Program-made: the position numbers and the translations under genes
In this document: positions 1 through 11,528 of the stretch, one piece after another
How the letters are laid out: each line of letters starts with the position of its first letter
Numbering within the stretch: position 1 is the stretch's first letter
Assembly: GCF_016920785.2 (NCBI RefSeq)
Contig: NW_024609846.1
Location: forward strand, 116,711,473-116,775,472
Source of the DNA: Ixodes scapularis
Lineage: Eukaryota > Arthropoda > Arachnida > Ixodida > Ixodidae
Length of the DNA stretch: 64,000 nt
Direction of reading: 5' to 3'
The notes under the pieces: model-generated
Databases searched by the model: none
Told to the model about the DNA's origin: nothing
What the model saw: only the letters and a program-made list of their open reading frames with translations

Positions 1-2296
1 CGATTGCAAGTATGGCGCCCCGACTGGTGTCCATTACTGCAAGCACGTGCAGCTCCCGCAGCGACATAGCTTTGGCAAGCTTGAAATTGCACGGGCATGT
101 CCGCACGAGCAAAGACATGGCGGCGGCCAGCGGCGTTTTTTGCCAATCGTCTATTTAATCCGTTCACCTTTAAGCTTAGACCGCAGTCAAAGCTACAAGC
201 ACGAGCTAGCCCGCACTCATGGCTTTCAGTCGTGCCTTTCTTGCGCTAGTGCTCGTTCTGCGGAAGCATGCTTCCTAGCCGTGACGTCATGCCCTCGTGT
301 TTGTGGCATTGACTGGCGGCGAGATGTTTTGGGGCGCCCCTTTATGATTCCCTCTCGTGACGTCATTACCTTGCGAACAAGTTCGATGGTGTTCCTATCA
401 GCATGGTGGAAGCTTGAAATCATAGCGCTCTAAAAACAACACTGTCAACATCGTCAAAATTTATGTTCTTCCATTCATTTTATATCTGTCGAAGAGAAAT
501 CCTTTGCTGACGTCATAAATAGCATTCGGCCTAATCGTGGAAGGCCAATCACAACTTCGCTTTCGTTCGCTCAAGTCGCCAATACACGTCGTTTCACTTT
601 CCATTGACCGATCACACCAAGTATTCAGCGCATGCGTGACGCCGCCATAACTTTAGTTCAAAGTAGGCCAACGGCAGTGCACGAGAGGGCTTGTGGTGTC
701 TCGTACTCCACACGTGCAAAGTTCCTGCTAGGTTGTCGCGCGTGCAGAAAGACTAAAGCTCCCTCGAGGGCACTGCGGCAGTTGTGGCATGGTACAACTG
801 GCTGGTGAGATCGGTCTATTCGAGCGTAGCAGAAGCTACAAGAGCGAGCGCAGGCCTCCCAGTGTCCCTGCCCTGCGCGCTTGCTTGTGTAGGGCGAGAA
901 CCGTTTAGACATAGCCTCCTCCACACTCACAAAGAATGGCAGTTCCACGACGGAGCCATAGAGTGCCCGGTCGCAGAATTGAAGCGCGAAGATCTGGTAG
1001 CACAGAGCATCAAAGAGCCATTTTTAGGGAAGGGGAATCTGGAAGTCAGCGCACAGCTTTTGCAGCGGCGAGGACCCAAAACTCACTTTCGGGTCCTCCC
1101 GTCTCGCCGCAGCGTCTCGCGGCAGCGGCGAGAAGCTGCGTTTCGGCGTCTCGCCGCAGCGGGGCGCCAGTCACTTGACTCTCCGCTCATCCGTTGTCTG
1201 CCGCTCCACCTTTTCCATTTCGGCGGCCGCTTCTCGTGGCGATCTGCCTGCCATTTTCAGTATATAGGGGGCTATAGTTTAGAGCAACATACTCATGCTT
1301 ATATACCTTCGGCTTCGCTTGTCCACGAAGTGGAACGATTTTTTTTTTTATCCTAATATTTTGTGGCTGTACGTCGTACAATATAGGCCAACGCGCTGTT
1401 TCCAAGCAAGCCCACGTCAGGTGTGGGCAAACGCGCAGTTTCTGCACGAGGTGTGGGTGGCACTTGGTGTGCGCAGAGACCAGATTCGCGTCAAGTGGAG
1501 CGTCTGCGCATGCGCCCTGCTAACAGCATGACATCAGCGCTGCGTGTTGGTGTATACATATGCAAACTCCCCTCCCCGCCCGCTGAAAAAAAAACTATCC
1601 TGACTCCATTACTGTTGGGGTGCGTTGTACGGCATACTAATGCGTAAGTAAGCCATTGGCTCATAAAGTGTTGAGAATTACCTCAGTGAGATTTGTAAAC
1701 CCCCCATTCCAGGATTTACCCAGAACCCCTGATCGGTGTTTAAGGATTTTTATCTTCAAGATATACCTTTCTGCCCTATGATATACCTAGCTCCTGCCTG
1801 TAGATGCAACACAATGGAACTCGAACACCTACGAATCTTATCTTCAACCACGTGTGCCCGTTGTGCGAAATTGTTCGTATATGCCCTTCGTTCTGACAGG
1901 CGCAATATACCGCTCCGCCGTGAAGATGGAAAAATGTGGTTTTCATCAAAACTCAGTTCTGGTGTTCGTTGACTGGTCCAGGGACCGTTACAACGCACAA
2001 TCTCCTCACCGGTGGTTGGTGATATCTTAAAACGTTCTCTTTTAAGCACGATGTCGCTCTCACGAAAAGAGGAAACCAAAAACGCAGGCGCTAAATTTTG
2101 ATAGGGACTGATTTGCCTGAAAACTGGTTCAACCCATTAATAGACACAGGCGAACTAGCAACGGAAATTACACGTAAAAATGGCAGTTTAGTCATTTTTA
2201 GCCAAGTTATTAAAGCTTGAATTGTGGTCTGAGTTTCAGAAAGGCTCTTAGGACACACCGAAAAAATTACGTCAAATGTTGTAACAATGTGGAAGT
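1..2296. other. No gene recognised; GC-rich patches and CRE-like sites
   Basis: No reading frame here resembles a known protein or has splice-supported structure. The stretch holds three perfect TGACGTCA palindromes (282-289, 358-365, 508-515), a GC-rich GCCGCAGCG/CTCGCC block near 1060-1170, and a segment at about 820-860 that resembles the reverse complement of 3690-3730 (shared AGCGTAGC..GA.GCTA..AGAGCGAGC pattern). This may be old repeat sequence or an upstream region of a gene outside the window; nothing decides between these. Confidence 0.5.
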
Positions 2297-2480
2297 TTGG
2301 GCAAGTTGGCTCATAGTCAAATATATAAAAGCGCCAAAAACGACAGGGACAAAAAAGAGTGGAAACAACACAAGGCACAGTATTTAAGTAAAACACATAA
2401 TATAGGCCTTTGTAGAATCCTTATTGACGCACTCATTTCCCTTTGCCCTAATCTCAAACGCATCGTGTACTTCTCCGCGT
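2297..2480 (-). mobile_element. Penelope-like element remnant, 3' end
   Basis: On the minus strand a short frame (about 2384-2480) reads EVHDAF-EIRAKGNECV, matching the pattern EIHEAYAIRKGADKCI near the C-terminus of the better preserved Penelope-like copy at 28990-29496. The following bases toward 2297 (GTTGGCTCATA, AGCGCC, GACAGGGAC, ACAACACAAGGC) match the 3' untranslated end of that same copy (28850-28930). Only the last part of the GIY-YIG region and the tail remain. It is abutted at 2484-2510 by a TA microsatellite. Dead fragment. Confidence 0.6.
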
Positions 2481-2483
2481 ACT

Positions 2484-2510
2484 TTATATATATATATATA
2501 TATATATTTC
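2484..2510. repeat. (TA)n microsatellite
   Basis: Alternating TA tract next to the Penelope-like fragment; no other content. Confidence 0.85.
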
Positions 2511-2761
2511 GCAAGAACCTTAAAGGGGCTGGTCAACGATTCTCGGACTTCGGGTCGATAGGTGTGGGAGTTAATCGCTACCACCCGCAGAATATGGAAC
2601 AGAAAACCGTTTTCTAATACGTGCCCTAGTTGTTGTGTTTTTTTTTTGTTGTTGTTTTTTAACAAAGTAAAAACAGATTGAAATATGTGCCCCCCGCGGC
2701 CACTCTCAACTCTCACACCGTCTTTCCGGTAATGTGGTTGTCACGTGGTTGTAACATTTAA

Positions 2762-3394
2762 AGGAGCAATGCAACGATATTCAATTGGAATGCGTTTCAC
2801 TTTACACGAGCTTACTGGCACAAGTGGGACTCAAGGATACTCGCACGCAACGACACTGGCCAAGATACTCCTTCGTTGCGCTGTAATTTGAAGGCCAAAA
2901 GCGATCATTTTCATTCAATCTCTCCTTGGCGAAATTTGATGACGTAACGTGCGGATCGCAGTACACCCCAATGACGATGTTTGAATGCGGTTCATAGATT
3001 GGACCCGAGCATTACCTGGGCACTCGGTTTGGGCTCGTGATAATTACTAGCTCGAGAAGCATTCGGGTAGTCGCCAGTGTCCAATCGCTGGCAACGACGA
3101 CAATAGCCGAGCTGATACAATGTCTGGAACTCAGCGCGTGTCCTGTGCTTCGCCAACCCTGCTGCGTGGCTATGACCAACATTGGCAGCATATAATTGGC
3201 TCCAGATGACGTGGCCGCTTGTTCTGGCTGCGAGTTGAGGGGGTGAACGCTGCTCGTTTTTCTATGATTTTTCTTCCGGGACTTTTATTGCGTGGGGTGA
3301 AAAACGGACGCGTGTTTCATAGGTTATTAACGTCAGGGATACGTTCTAAACGGTATTTGCGCAAAATACAAAAAAAAAATGTTGCATCGCCCCT
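2762..3394. mobile_element. TTAA-flanked non-autonomous element, copy 1
   Basis: About 633 bp bounded by TTAA on both sides (2758-2761 and 3395-3398). Termini are inverted: AGGAGCAATGCAAC at the left and the complement of AGGGGCGATGCAAC at the right. A second copy at 18625-19251 is clearly homologous over the full length and has the same flanks. There is no transposase. An exact TTAA target is the hallmark of piggyBac-type insertion, so a piggyBac-mobilised MITE is the likeliest explanation, though the termini are not the classic piggyBac ones (inference). Confidence 0.75.
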
Positions 3395-3468
3395 TTAATA
3401 GGGAGGTAGGTTTCCGCATTCGCAGGCGGCTTTGGCATCTGTCAGCATGTTTAAACGCGCAATAACAA

Positions 3469-3496
3469 AACGTAAAAAAAAAAAAAAAAAAAAAAT
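3469..3496. repeat. Poly-A tract
   Basis: Homopolymeric A run. The surrounding stretch 3400-3770 shows no gene. Confidence 0.7.
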
Positions 3497-3644
3497 ACAG
3501 CTCGTGGTTTCAGCGTTTTATTAAAAAATACTTTTAAATGTATTATTTTATTGATTTCTTTTATAGCTTTCGTGAGCCGTATGTTTCACTTTACGTGATA
3601 GCGAAGCAGAAGTTACTCGTAAAAGCACGTGCTCCTGAATGATG

Positions 3645-3730
3645 CTTGCACTGCACGAGCGCGCGTGCTAAACAGAGACGCTGAAAGCTCGCAGCTCGCT
3701 CTTTTAGCCTCAGCTACGCTGGCACTTAGA
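3645..3730 (-). repeat. Short dispersed repeat related to 820-900
   Basis: The reverse complement carries AGCGTAGC, GA.GCTA and AGAGCGAGC in the same order as 820-860 on the + strand. Beyond that the similarity fades. Low-copy repeat fragment of unknown origin. Confidence 0.35.
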
Positions 3731-3770
3731 ACGAAACGGGGTATAAAAAAACTGTAGTTGGGGAGCGTAA

Positions 3771-3903
3771 TAGAGAGTTTTAGTAGATCGTTCCCATGAC
3801 TCCGATAACGATACCCGATACTCCGCCACCGCCTCCCTTGCGCATGCATAGTATCGTTATCGGGGCTATCGGAGGTATCGGAACGATCTACTAAAACTCT
3901 CTA
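3771..3903. mobile_element. Hairpin MITE, TA-flanked
   Basis: A compact palindromic element. The left arm starts TAGAGAGTTTTAGTAGATCG and the right arm is its complement, ending CTAAAACTCTCTA. The arms stay complementary for about 60 bp (including GATAACGATAC against GTATCGTTATC) around a short centre. The outermost TA at each side can be read as a TA target duplication, which points to a Tc1/mariner-type MITE. No coding capacity. Confidence 0.8.
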
Positions 3904-3949
3904 ATGACGCGCGTTCGAAACGCGAGCCGAATATTCTACTTTGCTCGCC

Positions 3950-4200
3950 TGGAGCGCTGCTCGAAACTTGAGAGCAACGAGGTAGAGGGGCTTAGAGCGA
4001 TAAACCGGGGTTCCGGTCTGCACTCGAAAGTGACCCCCATAAGGCGGCTGCCATTGTACGCAAATTTGACCACACGTCACATGACCAAACCAAATACCTG
4101 ACGTCACAGGAAAGATGGCAGCGCCCATGCAGCGGCTGGCCCCAGCTGGGCCGGAGCTTGTCGGATGCTTTGTTGGTTGTCGTTCGTCTCGGCGAGTTGA
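3950..4200 (-). repeat. Dispersed repeat R1, copy 1 (unoccupied hAT-A site)
   Basis: The reverse complement of this stretch aligns with 8940-9019 plus 9976-10115: GGGCGCTGCCATCTT, CCTGTGACGTCA, GGTCATGTGACG, GGTTTATC.CTCTAAGCCC and CTACCTCGTTGCT occur in the same order in both. In this copy CCTGTGAC occurs once, at about 4099-4114, whereas in the other copy it is duplicated around element A. This copy therefore shows the unoccupied target. Confidence 0.75.
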
Positions 4201-4573
4201 TTTCAGACGCGGAAGCCGTCATATGAGGCCGGTCGAAAGCGAGTTCGGAGTTCAGCGTGGTATTTAACGTAGGTATAACGTGAAAATACGGAGGAACGGT
4301 GTGAATTTCGCTGGTGACCGACCGGGATATTGCCACGGAAGAGACAATCTGACCTACGTTGCTCGGACCTCGGATTGAATCGGATACCGCTAGGATAAAA
4401 TTTAAGGCGACGTTTTTGTGCTCTCGTTGACCATCGGAATCTTCGAGGTTTGCAGTGAAGCGTGTGCAATATATTTGGATACACAGTTTAGCGACGGAAA
4501 TTGCGTGAGTCGTGCTTGGCGGTGTGCAATCGCGGTGCAGCTTCGATCAAATGACCGAGGGCTCACTTCGGTT

Positions 4574-4803
4574 GTGCGGCGCACCGGAAGGCTGCCTTGA
4601 AGCTGGTAGTTCCCGTGCCGTGCTGAATGATGCTGTGCTGCTTACAAATTGTTCCGGCGTAGAAGTACACTTTCACGGAGCACAGGTGTGCGGCGCACCG
4701 AAGAGCTGCCTTTAAGCTGGTGGTTCCTGTGCCATGCTTTAGGTGATGCTGTGCTGCTTCTGAAATTGTTCCGGCGTAGACGTGCACTTTCACGGAGCAC
4801 AGG
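4574..4803. repeat. Two-copy tandem repeat, unit about 115 bp
   Basis: Two adjacent copies starting TGCGGCGCACCG and ending CACTTTCACGGAGCACAGG, diverged by point changes and small indels. The open frames across it on both strands arise from the duplication and match nothing known. Confidence 0.85.
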
Positions 4804-5539
4804 TGTTGCAGTTGGTATTGGTCCCGCTGGTCTGTCGCACGTTTCGTCAGCACAAACGTTTCATTCACGCTCGTTACGCGAATTGCAAGCTGACCGGACA
4901 TTTCATCGAGCGTGTTACGTACCCAGCTCACGCCGCTTTGTGGCAACAGTCTGCAGTGGCTCATTACCAGAAAAGTGGTCCCACATCCATTTCAGTTCAG
5001 TTCGTCCACGGCAGTCGCCAAACCCCGAAGGAGAGGATTTATTCGGACAAAATTCCACTAAAGCAATGCAGCTTCTTCAGTGGTCAGGATAGATTCTCTT
5101 CTGCGAGTTTTGTTATACTGTCACGGATCCTTGTTCCAGTCCTATCTTCTATCAATATTCACTATTCTGGGACACTGCAGGTCATGCTCAGCTGTAATCG
5201 TATGTTCTGGTGGAGGTGCTGGGCACTTTACCCATAGCCCTTCACTCTGTGTAAACCCGGCGGCTCTTCAGCCGAGTTACCCGATAATGGGACACGGCTG
5301 GCGGACTATTTTGCGTCTTATACCCCCGTCGAGCCGTAAGCAAAGTCCTGACTTGAGCCTGGCAGAACAACCGCAAGACGACCGAGTACCACAAGGAGCA
5401 ACCTCGGAAATACACCACGAAGCACCTGAAATCCGAGCCAGTTGCTGCTACCAGGAAAAACCACCGGAATCCGGTCTCCTGTCTGAAAATCCGAAGCTTA
5501 CTAAGCCAACAATGACAAACCTGTAGCAGCAAACCGTGT
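4804..5539. other. No gene recognised; upstream flank of decayed LTR element
   Basis: Frames such as 5242-5526 are open but have no recognisable domain. Position suggests that at least 5240-5539 is the leader or linker upstream of the gag remnant that follows; no LTR or primer-binding site could be picked out. Confidence 0.4.
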
Positions 5540-6560
5540 CCCCTCCCACCATTGTTTGCATGCCCGTCGCAAATCACACTCCGACGCTTTTTCACGCAAG
5601 CTGTATGAAGACGTCAAGGACTGGATTCAACAATATGACAGTGTCGCCCGCCACATTGGGTGGGCAGACCAACCAGCTCCTGCAGAACCTTACTTCTCGT
5701 GGAAGAAACTGCCGGCGCTGGTCTGAGAACCATAGATCCTCCTTAACGTCATGGGAAGTTTGCAAGATCGAGCTGAAGCGCGCATTCGTCAGCCAACATC
5801 AACGAGAGAGAGCCGCATTCTTGATTCTGTCCAGGACACTGCCCCAACGAGAGCGCCACCGCACTCGTGGAGGATGTTTTGCGCTTGATCGAGCGCCCAC
5901 GCCGACCTTGATGCTACAGAAGACAAGAACCTAAGAATCCCATGCCCCTCACGTGAGGGACGACACCTTCGGCAGCCTTGTCCGCAACCGCCCAACAACA
6001 GTCGAAGTGTTCATATCACCGAGGCTTCCAACATGGAATGTGCACTGCATGCCCGAGCCTGCCACAATGAACAACTTCCCGGCGTCTCGACACTCGAGTT
6101 GTCCAGCTACTACTTCGACGCCAGCCTCCCAGACATCCACGACATCATCCACGACGTTGTCTGGGAGGAGATCAGGAAGCTACTTCCTGCCATCAGTTGC
6201 CCGGCTTTTATTTTGATTGCCGAGATTGTTTCGGAACAAGTTTGACAGGTATTTCAACCGAGACTTCTGCGAGCGAAGCGGCATCTGACAAACCGAGGGC
6301 AACTTACGCCACAATGGCACGACGACCGCCACCGGCTGCCCCTTAGTATTCAATGCCAATTCAATGAGACACTCTAACGCCGAAGCATTCCCGACATCGT
6401 GTGTAGGTCTGTGCTCAACAAAGTACACCGAGGAAAACGTAGGTGATGCGAATGTGCGACCGAAAACCACTTTGCTACCACTGCATGAAGCCGACCATGT
6501 TTACCAAGGCAGCCCGTACCAATGAATTGGTCTGCGAGGGTTCGTGCCAAATGACCCTCG
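5540..6560 (+). pseudogene. Decayed gag of a Ty3/Mag-like LTR retrotransposon
   Basis: Translated in pieces, this reads as a tick-type retrotransposon capsid. KLYEDVKDWIQQYDSVARH is at about 5599-5655, followed in another frame by SLTSWEVCK.ELKRAFVSQHQRER (about 5740-5810), then PTTVEVFI (6000), ASNMECALHARACHNEQLPG (6030-6085) and a later LCYHC stub near 6467-6500 where a CCHC zinc knuckle would be expected. The order matches capsid then nucleocapsid. At least four frame changes and several stops break it, and the knuckle lacks its last residues. No clear protease or RT follows, so it is a truncated, long-dead copy. Assignment rests on my knowledge of arthropod gag proteins. Confidence 0.65.
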
Positions 6561-8939
6561 ATTACGTCTCGAGGAGCGACCACGGGAGATTAAGGATTAC
6601 CTTCGGCCACCTTTGTCCCTGATGCCGAAGGTGCTGAATCGAAGATTCTGAATCCCTGATTACCCCGTAGCTCCTCATGTCCATCACCTCAACAAGAGGT
6701 AAGCACGACAAAGCAGGTGAGCGGCGATGCAGTGACAGTTGCTATGGTGTTAGTTGTCGTCCAAGGACAATACCTAATAATTTGCCGACACCATTCATCT
6801 GTGTCCGTGCAATGAAGCACACAATTTCCAACTTTGAGGGAAAATGCCCCTGAGTGACTTGAAGGAATAGAATGGTTGGTTGCTCTCAAAAGTGAACTGC
6901 AAGCATCACCAGACTTGGATAGCAAACAAAAATTGTTGCCAGCTATCAAGTCAACGGTACAGCAAAAGGCACAGCCACGTAAGCAATACATGCCCGAGCT
7001 TGCTACATTGATGCCGAAAACTACCAGGAAAATTTTCGGATTAGAAGCCAGCCCTGCAGTTTCACTGCATCAGACGTCAGTGGCCGCACATGACGTATGA
7101 TTACAAGACAGCATCAGTCGGTCAAAGTTGCCACTCGACCAAACTGAACACCGACGTGCCAGGAGCGTCATCCGACAACAATGTCCACAGGTACTACGAC
7201 TGAACGCCTGACACGAGACTGTCGCAGAAAGAACTCGTAATGGAACCATTTACTAAGAATTAATAATTATGTAATCAAGGGGAAATAAACATTTTTGATA
7301 CACTAACCAGATAAACGTATTTCCGCTTGCCTTCATGCCTTGAGAGTCTACACACCGAGAATTGTGTACACTGCACGCTCTGGACCTTACGAGGACACTC
7401 GCATCTCTGACCCTTCAATATTAATTAAGGGGTCATACCAGACTGGCAGACTTCTTGCAAGGGGCTGCACTCGTTCAACCTTTCCTGAACATGTGGTGCA
7501 TCCGAAAACCAACTCCAGTGATGTGAAAATGTTATTTATTAATTTATTCCTTCCAGGGGCCTTCGTAGGCATTGCAGGGAGGATACTTAAAACTACGCAC
7601 ATGATAATAGCATTAAAGCACACTGCTGTAACTTGTTAATTGGGAAAACAAACACAACTCTGAGCATATAGTTTAATAGTGTGTGTTGATGCATTGTTAT
7701 ATAGCATGACACTTCCTATATGTATGACACAATAGACCCTTTGCAGAACCTTATCAAGCAACCCAACTGTCACCATTTTTTTCGGCGTAAAGCACACGAA
7801 TGGGCCCCAGTTCAGGTCGAACGCTAATGCAGCATTCGAGTCCAATAGGTGCTGAGCCGAATTCACAGGGATGGCGGACATAACATCATTGTCGAACAAA
7901 TGCCCAAAGTATGAAAGCCTGGGGTAATTACAGTAGTAGCTACTGTAATTTGTTTCATCAGAATTTGGCAGACGGCAAAGGCTACAGTCTCGGTGAGTCA
8001 ATACACACATTGGAGAGAGGCACATGACAACATATCACCAGAGTGCTCGTCTGCACAGATTTGTCACACACCTTCGCTCCGTCTCTCTGATTGGCTCGAG
8101 GGGGCTGTGGCGGTTGGCCTTTTCCAAGTTACGGTGATGCGAAGTATAGACAGCCCACACTTTTAAAAAGAGTCTATTGAAGAGACCGAAAGGAATGGTA
8201 GTCAACATTTTTCAACAAGACTGCTCTCCAGGCAAGGGATGAACAAAAATATGAATAATCTTATCCAGGTAATTAGAACAATTAAATTATTGACCGACTA
8301 ATACAATGCACTCTTGATGGAAAAGAGTATAACTGCAATAAATCCTACGAAACAGAAAAAATGCGCAGTTAATCTACGCATGCACCAAAACAGTTGTTCT
8401 TATAGCAAGTCGAATAGCTTTGAAGCAGGTGCCTGCAACGATTTATTCTTCCCCATACTCAATAAAACGCCTTCCTCGTAGCTGAAAATAAAGGTGCACT
8501 TCGCACTCACACACACACAAAAAAAAAGGAAGAAAAGCAATCGAATGTAGAATCGTGGATTAGCACAAAAGGTTAAAATCGCAGGAGCTTCCTCGCTAAA
8601 AGTTGCTATGGTTGTTCGGTGACGGAGGGCTGAAACATCTTCCCTTATTCCCTAACGCGACGTATACATTTCGCGTAGATTCTCAGATATTTCAACGTTC
8701 AAACAAAGCTAAGAGAATGCGAAAATTTCATGTTAAAAGCACTCAAAGTTCTATCGATCCTCGGACACATCCCGGAATCCGAGCACCTGTACGGCGATGC
8801 AGAGCTGATGCTGTCTCACAGGCGTTAATATCCAGATGATCCAGAGCGATCTTGCGCAAAAACGGTATAAAGTATCATTCCTTCATATTTTCACATTATA
8901 CCTGCGTCAGCGAGCACGAAGAAGCCCGAAGTCGTCGGA
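6561..8939. other. No gene recognised
   Basis: After the gag remnant the sequence may include further eroded element sequence up to about 7120, but no protease or RT motif is visible. The rest is AT-rich with short frames, including a 129-codon minus-strand frame (7636-8025) with no recognisable domain. A CA/A-rich run lies at 8508-8528. Confidence 0.5.
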
Positions 8940-9019
8940 AAGCAGCTGCACATCACGGCTACCGCGCACCGAACAAACTCGCATCCGCCAGCTCTGGGCG
9001 CTGCCATCTTACCTGTGAC
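8940..9019 (+). repeat. Dispersed repeat R1, copy 2 (left part)
   Basis: Homologous to the reverse complement of 4115-4200, interrupted at 9019/9020 by element A and resumed at 9976. The last eight bases, CCTGTGAC (9012-9019), form the left target duplication. Confidence 0.7.
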
Positions 9020-9975
9020 CAGACTTGTACACGTTACTGAAAAATAGTAAGGAATTACAGTTACAGTTACTCAAGGTTAAATTGTAATTTTTTACAATTA
9101 CAATTACCCTTCCTTAAAAGTAAGTGACCGTTACCCCCAAAAGTAATCCGTTACTTTCGTGGCGTTACTTTCAACAATATTTTCCTCAATTAAGAAACAA
9201 AGGGAAGAAGGTTATTCAAGTTCTTATTGTTTCCACTTGTTCCATTCATTGACCTTGAGTATTTTGAGTAGCAGCTAACTGTCGAAAGTCTCGTCAAACA
9301 TATTGCGTTATTTATTAATGAAGATGTCGACTGCTACGCTGATCACCCTTAATGGATTTTAGGGTAGACGGGGCGTTGTCTCTTGTCGTGACATTATGAA
9401 AATGGTCGTAGTCACTATAACCGAGAAGGACATTGTTAATTCTTGTCTGTGCACTTACCGCCTCGAGTTTCTCGAAGAGGCACACAATCACTTGGTGTCC
9501 TCCACTCCCCGTCTTGGATCGCAAAGAAAAAACAATTGAACTAAAAAAAGCGGATATAACTTGCCCTCCCTCCCTTCTTTTTTTTTTTTTTATAGAAATG
9601 CTTATTTGGATTGTTTGACATTGTTGTTAGGGCCTAAAAAAATAGATTCAGGGGCTTGGTGTTGCAAGAAAAATGGCTCTGCGGAACTGAAGAGTGCCAG
9701 CCTCCCTTTGCGCTGGTCAATTCGCGTGACAGTGTCACTGCGCTCGACTTTACCAAAATAAAAACAACCCTTTCTTTAAAGGGGGGGTTGGTCCTGAAAA
9801 CTAATTGTAACGGATTACAGGGAATCCGTTACAAGGAATCCGTTACGTAAAACATGTAAGGGAATTACTTTAAAATTACTCTAGAAAATATGTAATTATT
9901 CCGTTACTAAATTACCGATAAATGTAAGGGATTACAAGTAATCTTGTTACTTGTAACGGATTACGTACAAGTCTG
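9020..9975. mobile_element. hAT-like non-autonomous element A
   Basis: A 956-bp element with perfect 11-bp terminal inverted repeats, CAGACTTGTAC at the left and GTACAAGTCTG at the right, flanked by an exact 8-bp direct repeat CCTGTGAC (9012-9019, 9976-9983). Next to each end is an array of short GTTAC/GTAAC and ATTAC motifs, many arranged as small palindromes (9035-9175 and 9805-9965). The middle is AT-rich with a poly-T run near 9581 and no transposase. An 8-bp duplication with CAG-starting termini is the hAT signature. R1 copy 1 near 4100 shows the unoccupied site. Confidence 0.85.
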
Positions 9976-10115
9976 CCTGTGACGTCACGGCTCTTGGGAG
10001 GTCATGTGACGAGTGGCGTAAAATATGGCGGAAACCGGGGGGGTGCCACTTCCGAACTTCCGGTTTATCACTCTAAGCCCATCTACCTCGTTGCTTGAGA
10101 GCTACGGGACTATGG
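9976..10115 (+). repeat. Dispersed repeat R1, copy 2 (right part)
   Basis: Continues R1 after element A with GTGACGTCACGG, GGTCATGTGACG, GGTTTATCACTCTAAGCCC and CTACCTCGTTGCT, collinear with the reverse complement of 3960-4100. The stretch 10116-10556 beyond it has no gene; near 10530-10556 it ends in GTTGCACAGCCCCTTTAA, which resembles the right terminus of the TTAA-flanked elements. Confidence 0.7.
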
Positions 10116-10556
10116 GCAAGTGAGCAGCGTCACAGAGCAGAAATGGTTTTGTTGACCTCTGATAGGTGGCGCCACTAAAACTACGAGTAATAATATTTCG
10201 TAATGGTAGGATACTTTCGATAAATTTTTTTTTATGTCAACACGATCAGATTTCTAAGAATAGGCCTTATGTTTAGCAGATAATCGCAAAAGTTGCCAAT
10301 GTTTTACACGTTCCCCATTTAACGTGACGCTCAGGTCACGTCCATGTCACGCCGGCCGCGCCCTGTGGTTCTGACGACCACCGCTTAAGGCTGCAGGCCG
10401 GTAAAAAAACAGTTTTAAAATGTCCAATTGCTTAGTGAAATCGCAACATTTTCGAGGAAGGTTGGGTGTTTTCTGTCACTTAGGGCAAGGCACATAGGAT
10501 AAAAATTACAGGCTGCGATTTCTTTCAACGTTAATATTGTTGCACAGCCCCTTTAA

Positions 10557-10871
10557 CATCATGCACAACTGGTGAGCATGGGCACCGACTACAATGGATG
10601 GCGAGACTACCAGAGGAGCTTGCTTTCGTGGCTGCCGCAAGTCAGCGGTATCTCGTTCACCACTCTCAATGCACACACAGCATACTTGGTCCGGTGTTTT
10701 ATGCTCTTTAATTGGCTGGGGACTGTTGACTCTGCGGCACGGATGTACCATTTTATCGGGGGCTGAGAATACCACCGGAACTTTGCAATGCTGTGCAACT
10801 TTCTTTAAATTATGGGACATGGCACGCAGGTAAGGAATAATTCCCGGTCTCATTTTAGGTTTTTCTCTTGA
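10557..10871 (-). mobile_element. Penelope-like element remnant, linker region
   Basis: On the minus strand the frame starting at 10853 reads PYLRAMSHNLKKVAQH..VPVVFSAPDKM, closely matching the first 30 residues of the copy at 28990-29496 (PYIHAVSHNLKKVAERYDVPVVFSAPKKL). A second frame then gives EIPLTCG, the start of the GIY-YIG domain, after which similarity stops. Frameshifted and truncated at both ends. A foldback element abuts its upstream side at 10872. Confidence 0.7.
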
Positions 10872-11152
10872 ACTCTAAAAAAAAAGGCCCGTGCGTCTAC
10901 TTTTCCGCGGAAGACTCGGAGCCAATTACCGCAACTTGCGGAGGCAGCTCAGCGAATGACAATGCCAAAAGATATATTCAGTCCGAAAAACGCGATATGA
11001 CTTTGCATTTTGTAATGTATAAACTCAGATTACGTATTTTGGTCTAAACATATACTTCGACATCGTCATTCGCTGAGTTGCCTCTGTAAGTTGCGGTGGT
11101 TGGTTCTCCGAGTGCTGTGCGGGAAAGTAGACGCACGGGCGTTTTTTAGAGT
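10872..11152. mobile_element. Foldback MITE
   Basis: Long inverted repeat. The left arm ACTCTAAAAA..GCCCGTGCGTCTACTTT.CCGC..ACTCGGAG...CCGCAACTT..GAGGC..CTCAGCGAATGAC is mirrored by the right arm at about 11055-11152. Arms are roughly 100 bp with scattered mismatches around an AT-rich centre of about 80 bp. No coding content. A target duplication could not be fixed. Confidence 0.8.
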
Positions 11153-11379
11153 GTGCCTGTTGGTTTGCCCCTTTGAATTTTTTTAACAATCCTTCTGTAA
11201 CCTCAGCCAGGCAGCTTTGCGGAAAGCCGGCCTTTTGTAGGCGTGAAATCTATAAATTGAAACCGTTTTGCACAGAGTGTTCGCAAGATCGTTTTAAGGA
11301 AGCCTCTATACACATGTTAGCAATGCCCCTTTTGACTATTTTTTAATGAGTAGTCTGGAACGGCAGGATGCATTTCTTT
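11153..11379. other. No feature recognised
   Basis: Spacer between the foldback element and a plus-strand Penelope-like fragment. It may include upstream parts of that element, but nothing diagnostic is visible. Confidence 0.4.
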
Positions 11380-11495
11380 GATCTTGGCTCGTACGATGCG
11401 TTTGAGATTAGGCAAAAGGTAATGAGTGCGTCGGCGAACCCTCCCTTGCCCACTCAGGGAAGGAGTTTGATTTTATCAAGGGGTTTCATTGATTA
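11380..11495 (+). mobile_element. Penelope-like element remnant, C-terminal end
   Basis: Plus-strand translation gives YDAFEIRQK.MSAS followed by a frame with SEP-type residues, matching the end of the GIY-YIG region in the copies at 2384-2480 (VHDAFEIRAKGNECV) and 29060-29100. The nucleotide run TGCGTTTGAGATTAG is shared, inverted, with the 2440-2465 copy. Orientation is opposite to the fragment at 10557-10871, so the two are separate copies. Confidence 0.55.
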
Positions 11496-11528
11496 TTGAG
11501 GCGAATAAGCGTTGTACACCAAACTACT

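Noticed and set aside
4563..5237. Several 130-150-codon frames
   Set aside because: They follow from the two-copy tandem repeat at 4574-4803 and adjacent non-coding sequence; peptide repeats mirror the DNA duplication.
7636..8025. 129-codon minus-strand frame
   Set aside because: No recognisable domain, no splice or promoter context, AT-rich composition like its surroundings.
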